Shown: positions 44,133-52,420 of the stretch, in pieces | Position numbering within the stretch: position 1 is the stretch's first letter | How the letters are laid out: every line of letters starts with the position of its first letter | Source: Pseudomonas sp. PSB18 | Lineage (GTDB): Bacteria > Pseudomonadota > Gammaproteobacteria > Pseudomonadales > Pseudomonadaceae | Assembly (NCBI RefSeq): GCF_014596565.1 | Contig: NZ_NOIN01000003.1 | Coordinates: 124,001-188,000 of the forward strand | Direction of reading: 5' to 3' | DNA length: 64,000 bases | The notes under the pieces: generated by a model | What the model was told of the DNA's origin: nothing | Databases searched by the model: none | What the model saw: the letters and a program-made list of their open reading frames with translations, nothing else | Position numbers and translations under genes: made by a program

Positions 44133-44995
44133 GAGTACTCGTATACAATAACAACGCCAGATTGACCAGCAACACCCGCCTGGGCAGCGGTGCTTGCTCC
44201 TGCGAATGTGCCGGATGGACCTGAGCCGTATCCCGATCCGGAAACGGCTCCTGGCACAGCAGACGTAGCCCTTACTCCACCACTCCCTAACGGGTTCCCT
44301 CCGCCGGATGACGGCCTGAAGATCGCAGGGGGCAAAATGGTCGAAGTATCCGACCCCGCGCCGCTGAAGCCGACGATGTTCGCTCCCACAGGAGGATCGC
44401 TAGCTCCGCTGCCGCCGATGCCGGTATTGGTTGAAAACGCCGCCGATCCATTACCGGGCTTACCCCCTGGCACCGAAATAATAGAGCCGAAGCTGGAGGT
44501 GCCTCCCGCTCCGCCATTGTTATTCCCAGCTGCGCCACCAGCGCCACCGGCGCCGACAACGACCTGTACGCCAGAAATCCCTGAGTTGATTAACGCCTTT
44601 GCGTACGCAGCGGAGCCTCCACCAGAAGAGGCTCCAACCGTGCCAGCCGCAGTAGCTACAACACCTCCGCTGCCACCGCCCCCGCCAACCATCTCAACCA
44701 CTATCGATTTTGTACCGGGCGTAGGGGTGTATGGGAAGGTTCCGGCCACCTTGAAAATTTGGGTATTGATCAATCTCCCCGGTCCGACCACGCCTTTGAT
44801 TGCCGTCAGAAGTTGGGCATTATTGTCTTCGTCCGGAGTAAGCCCAGCGGCCTGTATTACGTTGAGAACTTCCAACGTCAAGCCATTGCCCCATTGAGCG
44901 GGAATCAAAGACCCAGGCGTACCCGCGATCGCATCCTCATCGACAAACTTGCCATCCACCAGCCCGATGCTGGGGACACTTTTTGGAAAATCCAT
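44129..44995 (-). CDS. Short tail fibre with glycine-rich receptor-binding region (Mu/SfV-like tailocin)
   Basis: This 288-residue protein has an N-terminal baseplate-attachment part (about 1-80, FPKSVPSIGLVDGKFVDEDA) and a C-terminal region from about 100 that is strongly rich in Gly, Ser and Ala (GGGGGSGGVVATAAG, GGAGGAAGNNNGGAGG). This resembles phage tip adhesins in which glycine-rich segments pack as polyglycine-II helices and variable loops contact LPS or porins. It would set the killing range. It is shorter than typical R-pyocin fibres (about 690 residues). AT content is higher than in the baseplate genes. Confidence 0.75.
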   Translation of the reverse strand: MDFPKSVPSIGLVDGKFVDEDAIAGTPGSLIPAQWGNGLTLEVLNVIQAAGLTPDEDNNAQLLTAIKGVVGPGRLINTQIFKVAGTFPYTPTPGTKSIVVEMVGGGGGSGGVVATAAGTVGASSGGGSAAYAKALINSGISGVQVVVGAGGAGGAAGNNNGGAGGTSSFGSIISVPGGKPGNGSAAFSTNTGIGGSGASDPPVGANIVGFSGAGSDTSTILPPAIFRPSSGGGNPLGSGGVRATSAVPGAVSGSGYGSGPSGTFAGASTAAQAGVAGQSGVVIVYEYS

Positions 44996-45006
44996 CCATC
45001 TACTCC

Positions 45007-45606
45007 TTAGTCATAATTGATATGCACCTGCGTATGCGCCGGCGCATTACGATGAATCTGGCATTCCAATACCGATCCCGGGTTAACGCCAAAACGCTCC
45101 CCCCAATAGCTGGCGCCAAAACGCCGCCCGAGCAACAAACGCCGCCCGGTATTGAGGGTCCACATGAATTGCGCCTGCCAAGTGCCGAAATGCGCCTCTC
45201 CAAAACGGGCACGGCCCATGCGAGGTGCCCTGTGTTCCGTGACGGAGGCGTTGGGGTAGCCCTGGCCCCTGGCAATGTCCACGTAGTACGCAACGGTCTG
45301 GCTACCCACCGCCAACAACCGCCGACGCACCGCCAACCTCCGATCGTCATACAGCGGCGTGTCCCCCAGGCACGGATCCGGCAGGTTCATCACCCGCTCC
45401 CAATCCGGCACCAGTTCACTCACCCCCGCCGGGTCCATTTCATTGAGCAAATCAGCGGCACGCGCATCGAGGCGCGCCAGTTCCTGGGCGATGCCTTCCA
45501 GCACCTGTTCCAACTCCGGCACCCGCTCCGGGTCCCACGCCGGGCCGCTGGGCAGCAGGCTGCGCAGTTGGGCCTGGTATTCCCCGGCGGTTCTTATTCC
45601 AGCCAT
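45007..45606 (-). CDS. YmfQ/DUF2313 baseplate protein (Mu gp48-like)
   Basis: This 199-residue protein (YQAQLRSLLPSGPAWDPERV at the start, LARLDARAADLLNEMDP) belongs to the Mu gp48/YmfQ baseplate family linking baseplate wedge to fibre. It overlaps the baseplate J gene by 13 bases, keeping the Mu/SfV gene order. Confidence 0.88.
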   Translation of the reverse strand: MAGIRTAGEYQAQLRSLLPSGPAWDPERVPELEQVLEGIAQELARLDARAADLLNEMDPAGVSELVPDWERVMNLPDPCLGDTPLYDDRRLAVRRRLLAVGSQTVAYYVDIARGQGYPNASVTEHRAPRMGRARFGEAHFGTWQAQFMWTLNTGRRLLLGRRFGASYWGERFGVNPGSVLECQIHRNAPAHTQVHINYD

Positions 45607-46634
45607 ACGCAGCCTCCGAAGGTCAGCAACTGATTGCTCGCCGCAGTCACATCGGCGGCGGGTGCAGTAAGCGTGTGGTTGGTTTCCCCGGTGGCACTGC
45701 TGATGGCTTCGGCGATGTGGGTCAACAGCAGGGTTTCGCCAAGACCGGCTTCACGGTTGTGCAGGTCGCGCAACTGGGCCTCGACGGCCGCGCGCACGGT
45801 GCTGGTGTCAGGGGTGATGCGCAGCCGGTAGGTCACCGGTACCTGCACCGGCGCCAGTACATGCACCTCGGCGGTAACCGGGCGCAGGGGCTCGATGTAG
45901 GCCCGGACCTCCTCCAGTTGCTCGGCATTGGGAATCGGCTGCGGATCGTCGTCACGCATGACGAACAGGCCGACGGTGCCGGGTCCCAGGTAGTTGCCGC
46001 GGCACCAGGCGCGGGTGATGCCGGGGCATTCCAGGGCCCAGGTTTCATAATCCTGAGCCGAGCCGCCGTGGGGGATAATGCGGTAAGAGCGGATCACCCG
46101 CGCCCGCAGGGACTCGAGGCTTTCCCGGGCGACACCACCGGTCAGCCCCGGCGCCAGCACGGTGAAGCTGCTGGAGATGCCGAGGATCGGTTGCACCGGC
46201 GTCAGCACCAGGCCGGCATCGGCATTGCCCAGGCTGCCGCCCTCCAGCGCGGCGATGGTGGTGGTGTTGAGGCCGTTGCTGGTGGTGCGAGCGGTGGTCA
46301 CTTTGTAGGCGCGACCATCGGTCGATTGCAGAAGCGTGTCGACATCCAGCACCGCACCGGCGGTCGCGGTGAAGCTGACGCTGCCGCTGGCCGCCTGAGC
46401 GGTTTTGCGCGCCTGGTTCAGCCGCAGGGCGGCGATGCGCTCCAGGGTGGATTCGTCGGCCTTGTCCGGCAGGATCTGTTCGGCGATCCAATCCAGGTAG
46501 CCGTACAGGCCATAGGCTGCGCCCCCCAGGGTGCGGGCCAACACTTGGGCATCGGACTGGCGCAGCGAATCGCTGGCCAGGTCGCTTTGGGTGCGCTTGA
46601 TCAGCACCGGCAGCGAAGGGGTTTCAAACGGCAT
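45594..46634 (-). CDS. Baseplate J-like wedge protein (Mu gp47-like)
   Basis: This 346-residue protein has the Baseplate_J fold (LARTLGGAAYGLYGYLDWIA near the start, VARESLESLRARVIRSYR, ITRAWCRGNYLGPGTVGLFVM). It forms part of the baseplate wedge that triggers sheath contraction. It overlaps both neighbours (11 and 13 bases), indicating coupled translation. Confidence 0.93.
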   Translation of the reverse strand: MPFETPSLPVLIKRTQSDLASDSLRQSDAQVLARTLGGAAYGLYGYLDWIAEQILPDKADESTLERIAALRLNQARKTAQAASGSVSFTATAGAVLDVDTLLQSTDGRAYKVTTARTTSNGLNTTTIAALEGGSLGNADAGLVLTPVQPILGISSSFTVLAPGLTGGVARESLESLRARVIRSYRIIPHGGSAQDYETWALECPGITRAWCRGNYLGPGTVGLFVMRDDDPQPIPNAEQLEEVRAYIEPLRPVTAEVHVLAPVQVPVTYRLRITPDTSTVRAAVEAQLRDLHNREAGLGETLLLTHIAEAISSATGETNHTLTAPAADVTAASNQLLTFGGCVWLE

Positions 46635-47025
46635 AGGTCACCTGCCAACTGTTATCGGGATTGATGTCCAGGCGCTGGCCGTCGGCCAGGGTCAGGACCG
46701 TGCGCAGGTTCAGGCGCTGAGCGTCGAGGCGTTCGCTGATGACGTCGATGGCCCTGCAATGGCCGTCGTCGATCAGCCATTGCAGGGCTTCGCGGGCATA
46801 GAACTCGGCGTCGAGCTGAGTCTGGCGGGTCAGCTTGACCCGGCGCAGCAGCCACAGCCGCGAGCCGATGCGGTCATCGGCGACCGTAGGAAAAGTGTCG
46901 CCCCACCAGCCGAAACGTTCCTCGTCATCGACGGCGTCGTCGTCAGCAGCGCGGCGCCAGGTGAACAGGCTGATCAGCACCGAGCGGGTCAACGCGGCGT
47001 GCAGGTTCTGGCTGATAAACATCAT
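46624..47025 (-). CDS. Phage GP46-family baseplate protein
   Basis: This 133-residue protein (NLHAALTRSVLISLFTWRRA, WWGDTFPTVADDRIGSRLWL) belongs to the Mu gp46 family, a small baseplate wedge component related to T4 gp25. It overlaps gp45 by four bases (ATGA). Confidence 0.9.
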   Translation of the reverse strand: MMFISQNLHAALTRSVLISLFTWRRAADDDAVDDEERFGWWGDTFPTVADDRIGSRLWLLRRVKLTRQTQLDAEFYAREALQWLIDDGHCRAIDVISERLDAQRLNLRTVLTLADGQRLDINPDNSWQVTYAV

Positions 47026-47531
47026 TGGCCTCCCGCCGGCGCGCCGGTCTGGCCGTTGCCGGCCTGTACGCCGACATGCACATGCTTGATCTGGCTGATG
47101 CCGCTGGCGATCTGATCGCCTTGGGAAATGATCTGGCCGGTGTGGTTGATGACAGGACTGTCGATGTTCACCGCGCTGCTGGCGCGGATGTTCAGGGTGG
47201 CGGTGTCGATGTCGATGACTCGGCCGCGCTTGAAGTGAATCCTGTCGCCCTCGTCGGTGTAGATCGCCACTTCGCCAGGGGCCAGGGCCTTGAGGCGAAA
47301 GCGGCGGTCCGCGACCACCAGCACCACGGCATGGGAACGGTCGCCGCCCAGGAAGGTGGCGATGCCCTCGGCGCCGGCCAGCGGGTTGCTGGTGAAGCCG
47401 TAGGGTTCGAAGTGCTCCATGTCGTCGTTCACTTCGCCGGCGGTGAGGCGCATCTGCAGCGACTGCAGTTTGGAAGCCGAATTGGCGAGCACGACAGTGC
47501 CGCGCGCCAGGAGGCGGGTCAGTAGGCTCAT
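47022..47531 (-). CDS. Baseplate spike protein (Mu gp45/P2 gpV-like)
   Basis: This 169-residue protein has an OB-type domain followed by a beta-helical spike segment (ASSAVNIDSPVINHTGQIIS) and a terminal HVHVG motif, whose HxH histidines bind iron at the spike tip in related phages. It punctures the outer membrane on contraction. REP elements separate it from the hub gene upstream. Confidence 0.88.
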   Translation of the reverse strand: MSLLTRLLARGTVVLANSASKLQSLQMRLTAGEVNDDMEHFEPYGFTSNPLAGAEGIATFLGGDRSHAVVLVVADRRFRLKALAPGEVAIYTDEGDRIHFKRGRVIDIDTATLNIRASSAVNIDSPVINHTGQIISQGDQIASGISQIKHVHVGVQAGNGQTGAPAGGQ

Positions 47532-47601
47532 TGGGGTTCCTTCGGAAATCGGGTTGGGGCGGGCTGGGGGTCAGTCGAGGTTGGCGGTGGTTGGGCCGCC
47601 G

Positions 47602-47763
47602 TCATCGCGAGCAGGCTCGCTCCCACAGGGGACGTGTGGTGGATGGGGATTTTGTGGGCACCCGGGAAACAGTGTGGGAGCGAGCCTGCTCGCGATGGCG
47701 GTGGGTCAGTGGACGCTGGGGGTGACTGATACGCCGCCTTCGCGAGCAAGCCCGCTCCCACAG
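47602..47763. repeat. Cluster of three REP units inside the tailocin operon
   Basis: Three GTGGGAGCGAGC-type units lie at about 47602-47628 (inverted), 47673-47700 (direct) and 47738-47763 (inverted, with AAGCCC variation). They fill the 247-base gap between the hub and spike genes. Confidence 0.88.
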
Positions 47764-47778
47764 TGGGCGGCGCCGGGG

Positions 47779-48819
47779 TCAGGACTTGGGCTTGACCGGG
47801 TTTGCGTCGAAGGTATGGGGCGGGGCGACTTGCAGGGTGGTGACGGAGCCTTGGGCAGACAATGAATAGGTCACCTTGGAAATCAGCATGTCGCCGTCGA
47901 ACCCCAGCACCGGGTCGAGCACCCGCACCAGGCTGTTGTGACGCCACAAGTCGCCATTGGCCTGGCGCCAGCCCTGCACGCGGTAGGTGGTGGTCAGGGC
48001 GCGACCGGTGCGGATGGCGCTCTCCCAGTCCGCTCGTTGCTGGGCCAGCTCGAAGGTCAGTTGAGCGCTTTCGCTGATCACCGTCACCCGCTTGCGTTTG
48101 AAACCCAAGTCGGTGGCGGTACCCGACACTTCGCTGACTGCCGCCCCACTCTGCTGGTCGTTACCCTTGTGCTGGCCGATGACCCGGTATTCGGAGAACA
48201 CCTGGCTGTAGTCCATCGGCGCGTTGCCCGAAAGAATGTTCTTGCCCAGCTCCAACACATCACTGGCCCGCCCGGCGCTGCCGGGTTTGGCCAGCAGCAC
48301 GCGGCCTTCGGCGTCGTCGGTGGAAAACACCCGGAACAACGTCAGCAAACGGTCGATGGATTGAAAGACGGTTTCTCCCGGCACGATGCTGTGTTCGCTC
48401 AAACGCGCCGTTTCCGGGATTTCACTGACCACCCCCACGCCATATGGCGAGGCCAGGGCTTGAACAATGCTCAGCACCGTCTGCCCCCGCCATTGGCTCG
48501 GAAGATTGATCGCCGCGCAATCCACCAGGTCCTGGGTCTTGGAACCCCCTTCGATGCTCAGCGTGATCTGGCGCCCGTCATAGCTGACCGGGGCCTTGAA
48601 CACGTAGCCGCTGAGCACCAGGTCTGCACCGATGCGCACCTGGCATTCATCACCGGGACGGATCGGCACCGCCTGGGTCTGCCCCGGCCATTGCCAGGTG
48701 ATGTCGAGTTTGAAGGTGCGGAACTGACGCTCCAGGTCCGCACTGATTTCCACGCTTTTCCAACCACCGTAGTCCAGCCCGCCGACGGTGAGCGTGACGG
48801 TATTGTCGAGTTCGCTCAT
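47779..48819 (-). CDS. Baseplate hub protein (Mu gp44-like)
   Basis: This 346-residue protein begins MSELDNTVTLTVGGLDYGGW and has the SISIEGGSKTQDLVDCAA-type hub fold related to T4 gp27 and P2 gpD. It forms the central trimer on which the spike sits. It starts three bases after the circularization-type gene. Confidence 0.88.
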   Translation of the reverse strand: MSELDNTVTLTVGGLDYGGWKSVEISADLERQFRTFKLDITWQWPGQTQAVPIRPGDECQVRIGADLVLSGYVFKAPVSYDGRQITLSIEGGSKTQDLVDCAAINLPSQWRGQTVLSIVQALASPYGVGVVSEIPETARLSEHSIVPGETVFQSIDRLLTLFRVFSTDDAEGRVLLAKPGSAGRASDVLELGKNILSGNAPMDYSQVFSEYRVIGQHKGNDQQSGAAVSEVSGTATDLGFKRKRVTVISESAQLTFELAQQRADWESAIRTGRALTTTYRVQGWRQANGDLWRHNSLVRVLDPVLGFDGDMLISKVTYSLSAQGSVTTLQVAPPHTFDANPVKPKS

Positions 48820-48822
48820 GGC

Positions 48823-50061
48823 TTACTCCCCCGAGACTTTCAGGTCGTTGGGCGGCAGGAAACCCGGGTGGGCCACGCCATTGCGCTGGATCACTTCGGT
48901 CACCCGGGTGGCGTCGGCAAATTGCTGATAAGCCACCACCAGCGCCGGCAGGCTTTGCTTGAACGACAGGTTGATCAACCGGACACCCGATGACGCCACC
49001 GCCGTCAGGTGCGCGGCCATTTGCTGACGCAGGTGGTTCAACGCCTGGTAGTGATCCGGATCGGCCTTGAGGGAGGCCTGCCAGATAGCTTCGTTGAGGG
49101 CATCACGCAGGGCCAGGACATCGTCGGCCAACGGTACATCCCGGCGTTGGATCGGCTGCACGGCCTGCTGCGCCACTGAAGGCGTGGCGCCAAGCTTGAC
49201 CACCGGCGCCGCCACGGGCATCGCTGCAATCCATTGCGCGGCCTGGACCAGCAGCGTGTCCTGGACCAGATTGGCCACGGCCTGGGCCGCCGCCGTGGTG
49301 TCCTTGCCGGTGGTGAGTTTGGGCGCGTCCGCCTGGCGGATGGCTTCAACCTGTTGCGACACGCTGGCAATCACGCCGCGATAGCCATCACGGGCAAAGT
49401 CCTTCAGCTCTCGGATGTCCCCCAACAATCCCTTGAACTCGGCCGCCACTTCCTTGGGCAACTCCTTTACCGCCTTGACCAGATCGCTGAGCTGCCCATA
49501 GACCTCGATCAACGGCTTCAGCTCCTGCTCGATAACCCCGTAGACCTCCTTGAGGCTGTTGCGCAGGTCGGCGATGCCGATCCGCGCGGCCTTGATCAAG
49601 GTCATCGCGTCTTCGAAACGCCGCACCGCCGAACCCAGAAAGCTGTCAGCCGATACCAGCAGCAGTTTCTGGCTGTTGATCGCCGCCGAAGGAAATTGCA
49701 GCGGCTGGTCGGGGTAGAACTTCAGGGCAAAGGTGACCAGCCCGCCGTCCTGGCGGGTCTGGGTCATGTCACACTCGCCAACCTTGACCTGCATCCGTCC
49801 CAGCCAAGGGTGCACCAGCTCGCCACTGCCCTGCTCCAACGCCTTGAGCAATTTGTCGCGCTGCTCCAGGCAATCGGGGCCGACGATAAACGCGGTCAGT
49901 TCATGGATCTTCGCCTGCTGGCCCAGCCCTTCGAAAAACGGCTGGTCGCGCTGCGGATATTCATGCAACTGCCCCTTGTGTCCCACCGGGGTTTTCGCCT
50001 GGTCGACCCAGAACCCGACGCCACGGAACGACGCCGGCAACAAACGATCACGCCAGCTCAT
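48823..50061 (-). CDS. DNA circularization N-terminal domain tail protein (Mu gpN/gp43-like)
   Basis: This 412-residue protein begins MSWRDRLLPASFRGVGFWVD, the DNA_circ_N domain (to about 100), followed by a helical C-terminal part. The domain name is historical; in Mu and SfV it is a tail/baseplate hub component lying between tape measure and gp44. It overlaps the tape-measure gene by 14 bases. Confidence 0.88.
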   Translation of the reverse strand: MSWRDRLLPASFRGVGFWVDQAKTPVGHKGQLHEYPQRDQPFFEGLGQQAKIHELTAFIVGPDCLEQRDKLLKALEQGSGELVHPWLGRMQVKVGECDMTQTRQDGGLVTFALKFYPDQPLQFPSAAINSQKLLLVSADSFLGSAVRRFEDAMTLIKAARIGIADLRNSLKEVYGVIEQELKPLIEVYGQLSDLVKAVKELPKEVAAEFKGLLGDIRELKDFARDGYRGVIASVSQQVEAIRQADAPKLTTGKDTTAAAQAVANLVQDTLLVQAAQWIAAMPVAAPVVKLGATPSVAQQAVQPIQRRDVPLADDVLALRDALNEAIWQASLKADPDHYQALNHLRQQMAAHLTAVASSGVRLINLSFKQSLPALVVAYQQFADATRVTEVIQRNGVAHPGFLPPNDLKVSGE

Positions 50062-51583
50062 TGGAACCTCCTGCGGACAGAGAGCGATAACCGATGCGCG
50101 AACTCACTGCCAGGCCCGGTTGATTGGTCTGCGGTGGCTCGACGCGCAAACCGGCCGGCGCGTTTTCGAAACGTACAGTCAGGCCGCCTTCAAGCTGGGT
50201 ACGACTGTTCGCGGCGCTTTGTTGCACCAGCGCACTGGAGGTCTGCGGCAACGCACCGGGCCCGACACCGGAAGAGAGGCCCGAGGCCTGTTCGCCGATG
50301 CCCGCAAAAGACGCCGGCGCCAGCTCACCTTTGCCCTCGGCATTGGTCTTCTGTTGCGCGTCGGTCAGCCCTTGGACCTTGCCGGTGAACGTGGTGATGA
50401 CCTCGCCAAAACCACCGTTGAAGAACGCCTTGATCGGCGCGATCACCCCCTGCAGCTCGTCCCACCACTGGCTGAACCACTCACCCACCGGCCCCCACTG
50501 CTGCGTGAGGCCTTCGATGGGTGACCAGTCGAACAACCCGCCGAACACCGCCAACATGATCGACACCTGGTTGCGCAGGCCTTCCCAGATCCCGGCGAAG
50601 ACGTCCACAAGGGTGCCCCAGTTGGCCATGATCAGGCCCAACGGCGTCCAGTTGAAAAGCCCTTGGAGCGCGTCCATCAACGGCACCGTCAAGGCCTTGA
50701 GCAGATCCCAGATGGCCGCGAACAACCCGGTCAGGGGGCCCCAGTTGCTGACGATCAAACCCAGGGGCGACCAGGCGAACAGCGTCTGCATGAAACCGAT
50801 GAGAGACGTCGCCGCTGCGACGAGCACATTCCACAACGCGCCAAAGAAACCGCTGATCGGCCCCCAGTTGCTGATCACCTGCCCCATCGGGGTAAAGGCG
50901 AACAGCGTCTTGAAGAACTCAGCCATCGGCACAACGATGGGGGCAAGCCTTTGCCAGAGTCCGGCGAAGAACGTCGAGATCGGTTGCCAGTAGGCGATGA
51001 TCATCCCCGCCGCCAAGGCGATGCCCATGGCGGCCAGGCCAATGGGGTTCATCTTCAAGGCCAGGCTGACCACTTCGAGGGCCTGGCTCGCACCGCTGAC
51101 GGCGGTCTGAATCACGCTGAACGCCACGGCCCCCGTCGCCAGGCCCTGCACCAGTTGCGGGTTGTCTTGCAGCACCTGAGCCACACCGCCGATCATCGGC
51201 TGTAGACCGACCGCCAGCGCATTGACTGCGGGCACCAGCGCCGAGCCGAACTGCAACGACACATTGCTGATGGACGTCTTCAATCCATCCAGCCCTTGCG
51301 CCGCCACCAATGGCGCCGCCGGTGCCTGGACGGTGCTGGCCACCGCGTTCACCTGCGCGACTTCACCCTTGAACGCCAGCGCCGACTTGAGTCCCTCCAT
51401 GAACGGTTTGGCGATACCCCCGTCCGGCAGCAGCCCGGAAATATCCAGGCTGCCGAGGCCGGTCGCATCGAGGTTCTGCTTGAAGCCCTGGACCTTCGCC
51501 CGAAGGCCGGCGAGCTTGGGTGACAGCTCGTCGATGCCGGTCAGCAGCACCGCTTTTTTCTCTACCTCTTGTGTGTCTGCCAT
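50048..51583 (-). CDS. Tape measure protein (Mu/SfV-like tailocin)
   Basis: This 511-residue protein sets tail length. Its centre has hydrophobic segments and several Trp-rich repeats of about 45-50 residues with NWGP-type cores (SNWGPISGFFGALWN, SNWGPLTGLFAAIWD, ANWGTLVDVFAGIWE). The C-terminal part is less ordered. The ATG at 51583 overlaps the stop of the frameshifted chaperone (TGATG), which fits coupling; a GTG one codon earlier is also possible. Confidence 0.88.
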   Translation of the reverse strand: MADTQEVEKKAVLLTGIDELSPKLAGLRAKVQGFKQNLDATGLGSLDISGLLPDGGIAKPFMEGLKSALAFKGEVAQVNAVASTVQAPAAPLVAAQGLDGLKTSISNVSLQFGSALVPAVNALAVGLQPMIGGVAQVLQDNPQLVQGLATGAVAFSVIQTAVSGASQALEVVSLALKMNPIGLAAMGIALAAGMIIAYWQPISTFFAGLWQRLAPIVVPMAEFFKTLFAFTPMGQVISNWGPISGFFGALWNVLVAAATSLIGFMQTLFAWSPLGLIVSNWGPLTGLFAAIWDLLKALTVPLMDALQGLFNWTPLGLIMANWGTLVDVFAGIWEGLRNQVSIMLAVFGGLFDWSPIEGLTQQWGPVGEWFSQWWDELQGVIAPIKAFFNGGFGEVITTFTGKVQGLTDAQQKTNAEGKGELAPASFAGIGEQASGLSSGVGPGALPQTSSALVQQSAANSRTQLEGGLTVRFENAPAGLRVEPPQTNQPGLAVSSRIGYRSLSAGGSNELA

Positions 51584-52010
51584 CACTGCACCTGCTGCAT
51601 CGCATTGATCCGTTGCGCGTGCTCCAGGGATTCACGGAGCACATCCAGTGGCCTGGCCATCATCTGTTCGGGGTCAACCTTCCAGAACCAGGCCAGGTCA
51701 TAGGCGGCTGCGATCAGGTCGCCGATGGCTGCGACGCCGCACTCATGAAAAAACTCGCAACGGCCCAGCTCAGCGCGTTGAGGTCGGCCAGGTCCAGTTG
51801 GTTGACCGACGACGGTGGAATGCCGGCGCAGACCGCGATGTATTTGGCCGCAACGTCCATGTCCAGGCTCACCTCCTCGCTCTTGTCGATCTTGTACGGC
51901 AACGCCTTGATCGCCCGGACTTCCTGCACCGTCGGACGGCGCAGGGTCAGTTCGTTCAGCGGCTCGCCGTGGGCCTCGATGGCCACGCGCAAGGTCACTA
52001 CATCGCTCAT
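51583..52010 (-). CDS. Tail assembly chaperone, -1 frameshift fusion product (Mu/SfV-like)
   Basis: A -1 slip at T TTT TTC (51753-51747) late in the 98-residue chaperone frame continues into a second frame that reads HECGVAAIGDLIAAAYDLAW and ends MQQVQ at a TGA overlapping the tape-measure ATG. The second part has no start codon of its own nearby. This is the G/GT arrangement kept across long-tailed phages; the two products load onto the tape measure during tail assembly. Confidence 0.8.
51714..52010 (-). CDS. Tail assembly chaperone, unshifted product (Mu gp41-like)
   Basis: This 98-residue protein (MSDVVTLRVAIEAHGEPLNE, LTLRRPTVQEVRAIKALPY) is the zero-frame product of the chaperone gene, in the Mu gp41 family. 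Its stop codon lies 31 bases after the slippery heptamer, and the start overlaps the tube gene stop by four bases. Confidence 0.85.
   Translation of the reverse strand: MSDVVTLRVAIEAHGEPLNELTLRRPTVQEVRAIKALPYKIDKSEEVSLDMDVAAKYIAVCAGIPPSSVNQLDLADLNALSWAVASFFMSAASQPSAT
51747..51753 (-). promoter_or_regulatory. Slippery heptamer for -1 frameshift (Mu/SfV-like chaperone)
   Basis: T TTT TTC in the correct register (X XXY YYZ) for the chaperone frame. GC-rich sequence follows, but no stem-loop or pseudoknot was modelled. Confidence 0.8.
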
Positions 52011-52354
52011 TGCCAGGTCCCCTTGATGCCTTCGAATTTCAGCTCGATGGTGGCGTCGTCGCCCTTGGAGACCGGCTCCTCCACCAGGTAGGCGCCGGCC
52101 AGCACGTAGACCTTGCCGTTGCTGAACTCACAGGTGACGGTCATGTCGGTGCCGGCCACCAGTTGCTTGAGCGGAAAGTCCGCGGTGTGCAACGCCGTCA
52201 CCTTGAAGGACGGGGCGATATCGGTTTCCTTGTAGAAACCCGGTACGACGGTTTCACGTTTGGTGAACATCAGCGGCGCCTCGCAGCCACCGTTGATGGT
52301 CAGTTGAGCGCCGTCCACTTTGACGTAGCAGGTGCCCGCAATCAGTTGACCCAT
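52007..52354 (-). CDS. Tail tube protein (Mu gpM/gp40-like)
   Basis: This 115-residue protein begins MGQLIAGTCYVKVDGAQLTI and is of the Mu-type tube family, forming the inner tube driven through the target envelope. It is preceded by GGAG-type bases and a hairpin terminator that separates it from the sheath gene. Confidence 0.9.
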   Translation of the reverse strand: MGQLIAGTCYVKVDGAQLTINGGCEAPLMFTKRETVVPGFYKETDIAPSFKVTALHTADFPLKQLVAGTDMTVTCEFSNGKVYVLAGAYLVEEPVSKGDDATIELKFEGIKGTWQ

Positions 52355-52372
52355 GGTGTTTCTCCTTCAAAT

Positions 52373-52395
52373 AAAAAGCCCACGCGGGGTGGGCT
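52373..52395 (-). terminator. Hairpin terminator between sheath and tube genes
   Basis: On the minus strand AGCCCAC / GTGGGCT with a five-base loop is followed by TTTTTAT. It lies between two co-directional structural genes, so partial termination or mRNA end protection of the sheath message is likely. Confidence 0.75.
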
Positions 52396-52420
52396 GAATT
52401 CATGCGTTCAAACACAACAC

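Noticed and set aside
51363..51644. 93-codon frame as a separate protein before the tape measure
   Set aside because: It lies in a frame with no phage homology and overlaps the tape measure; the true continuation here is the -1 chaperone frame.
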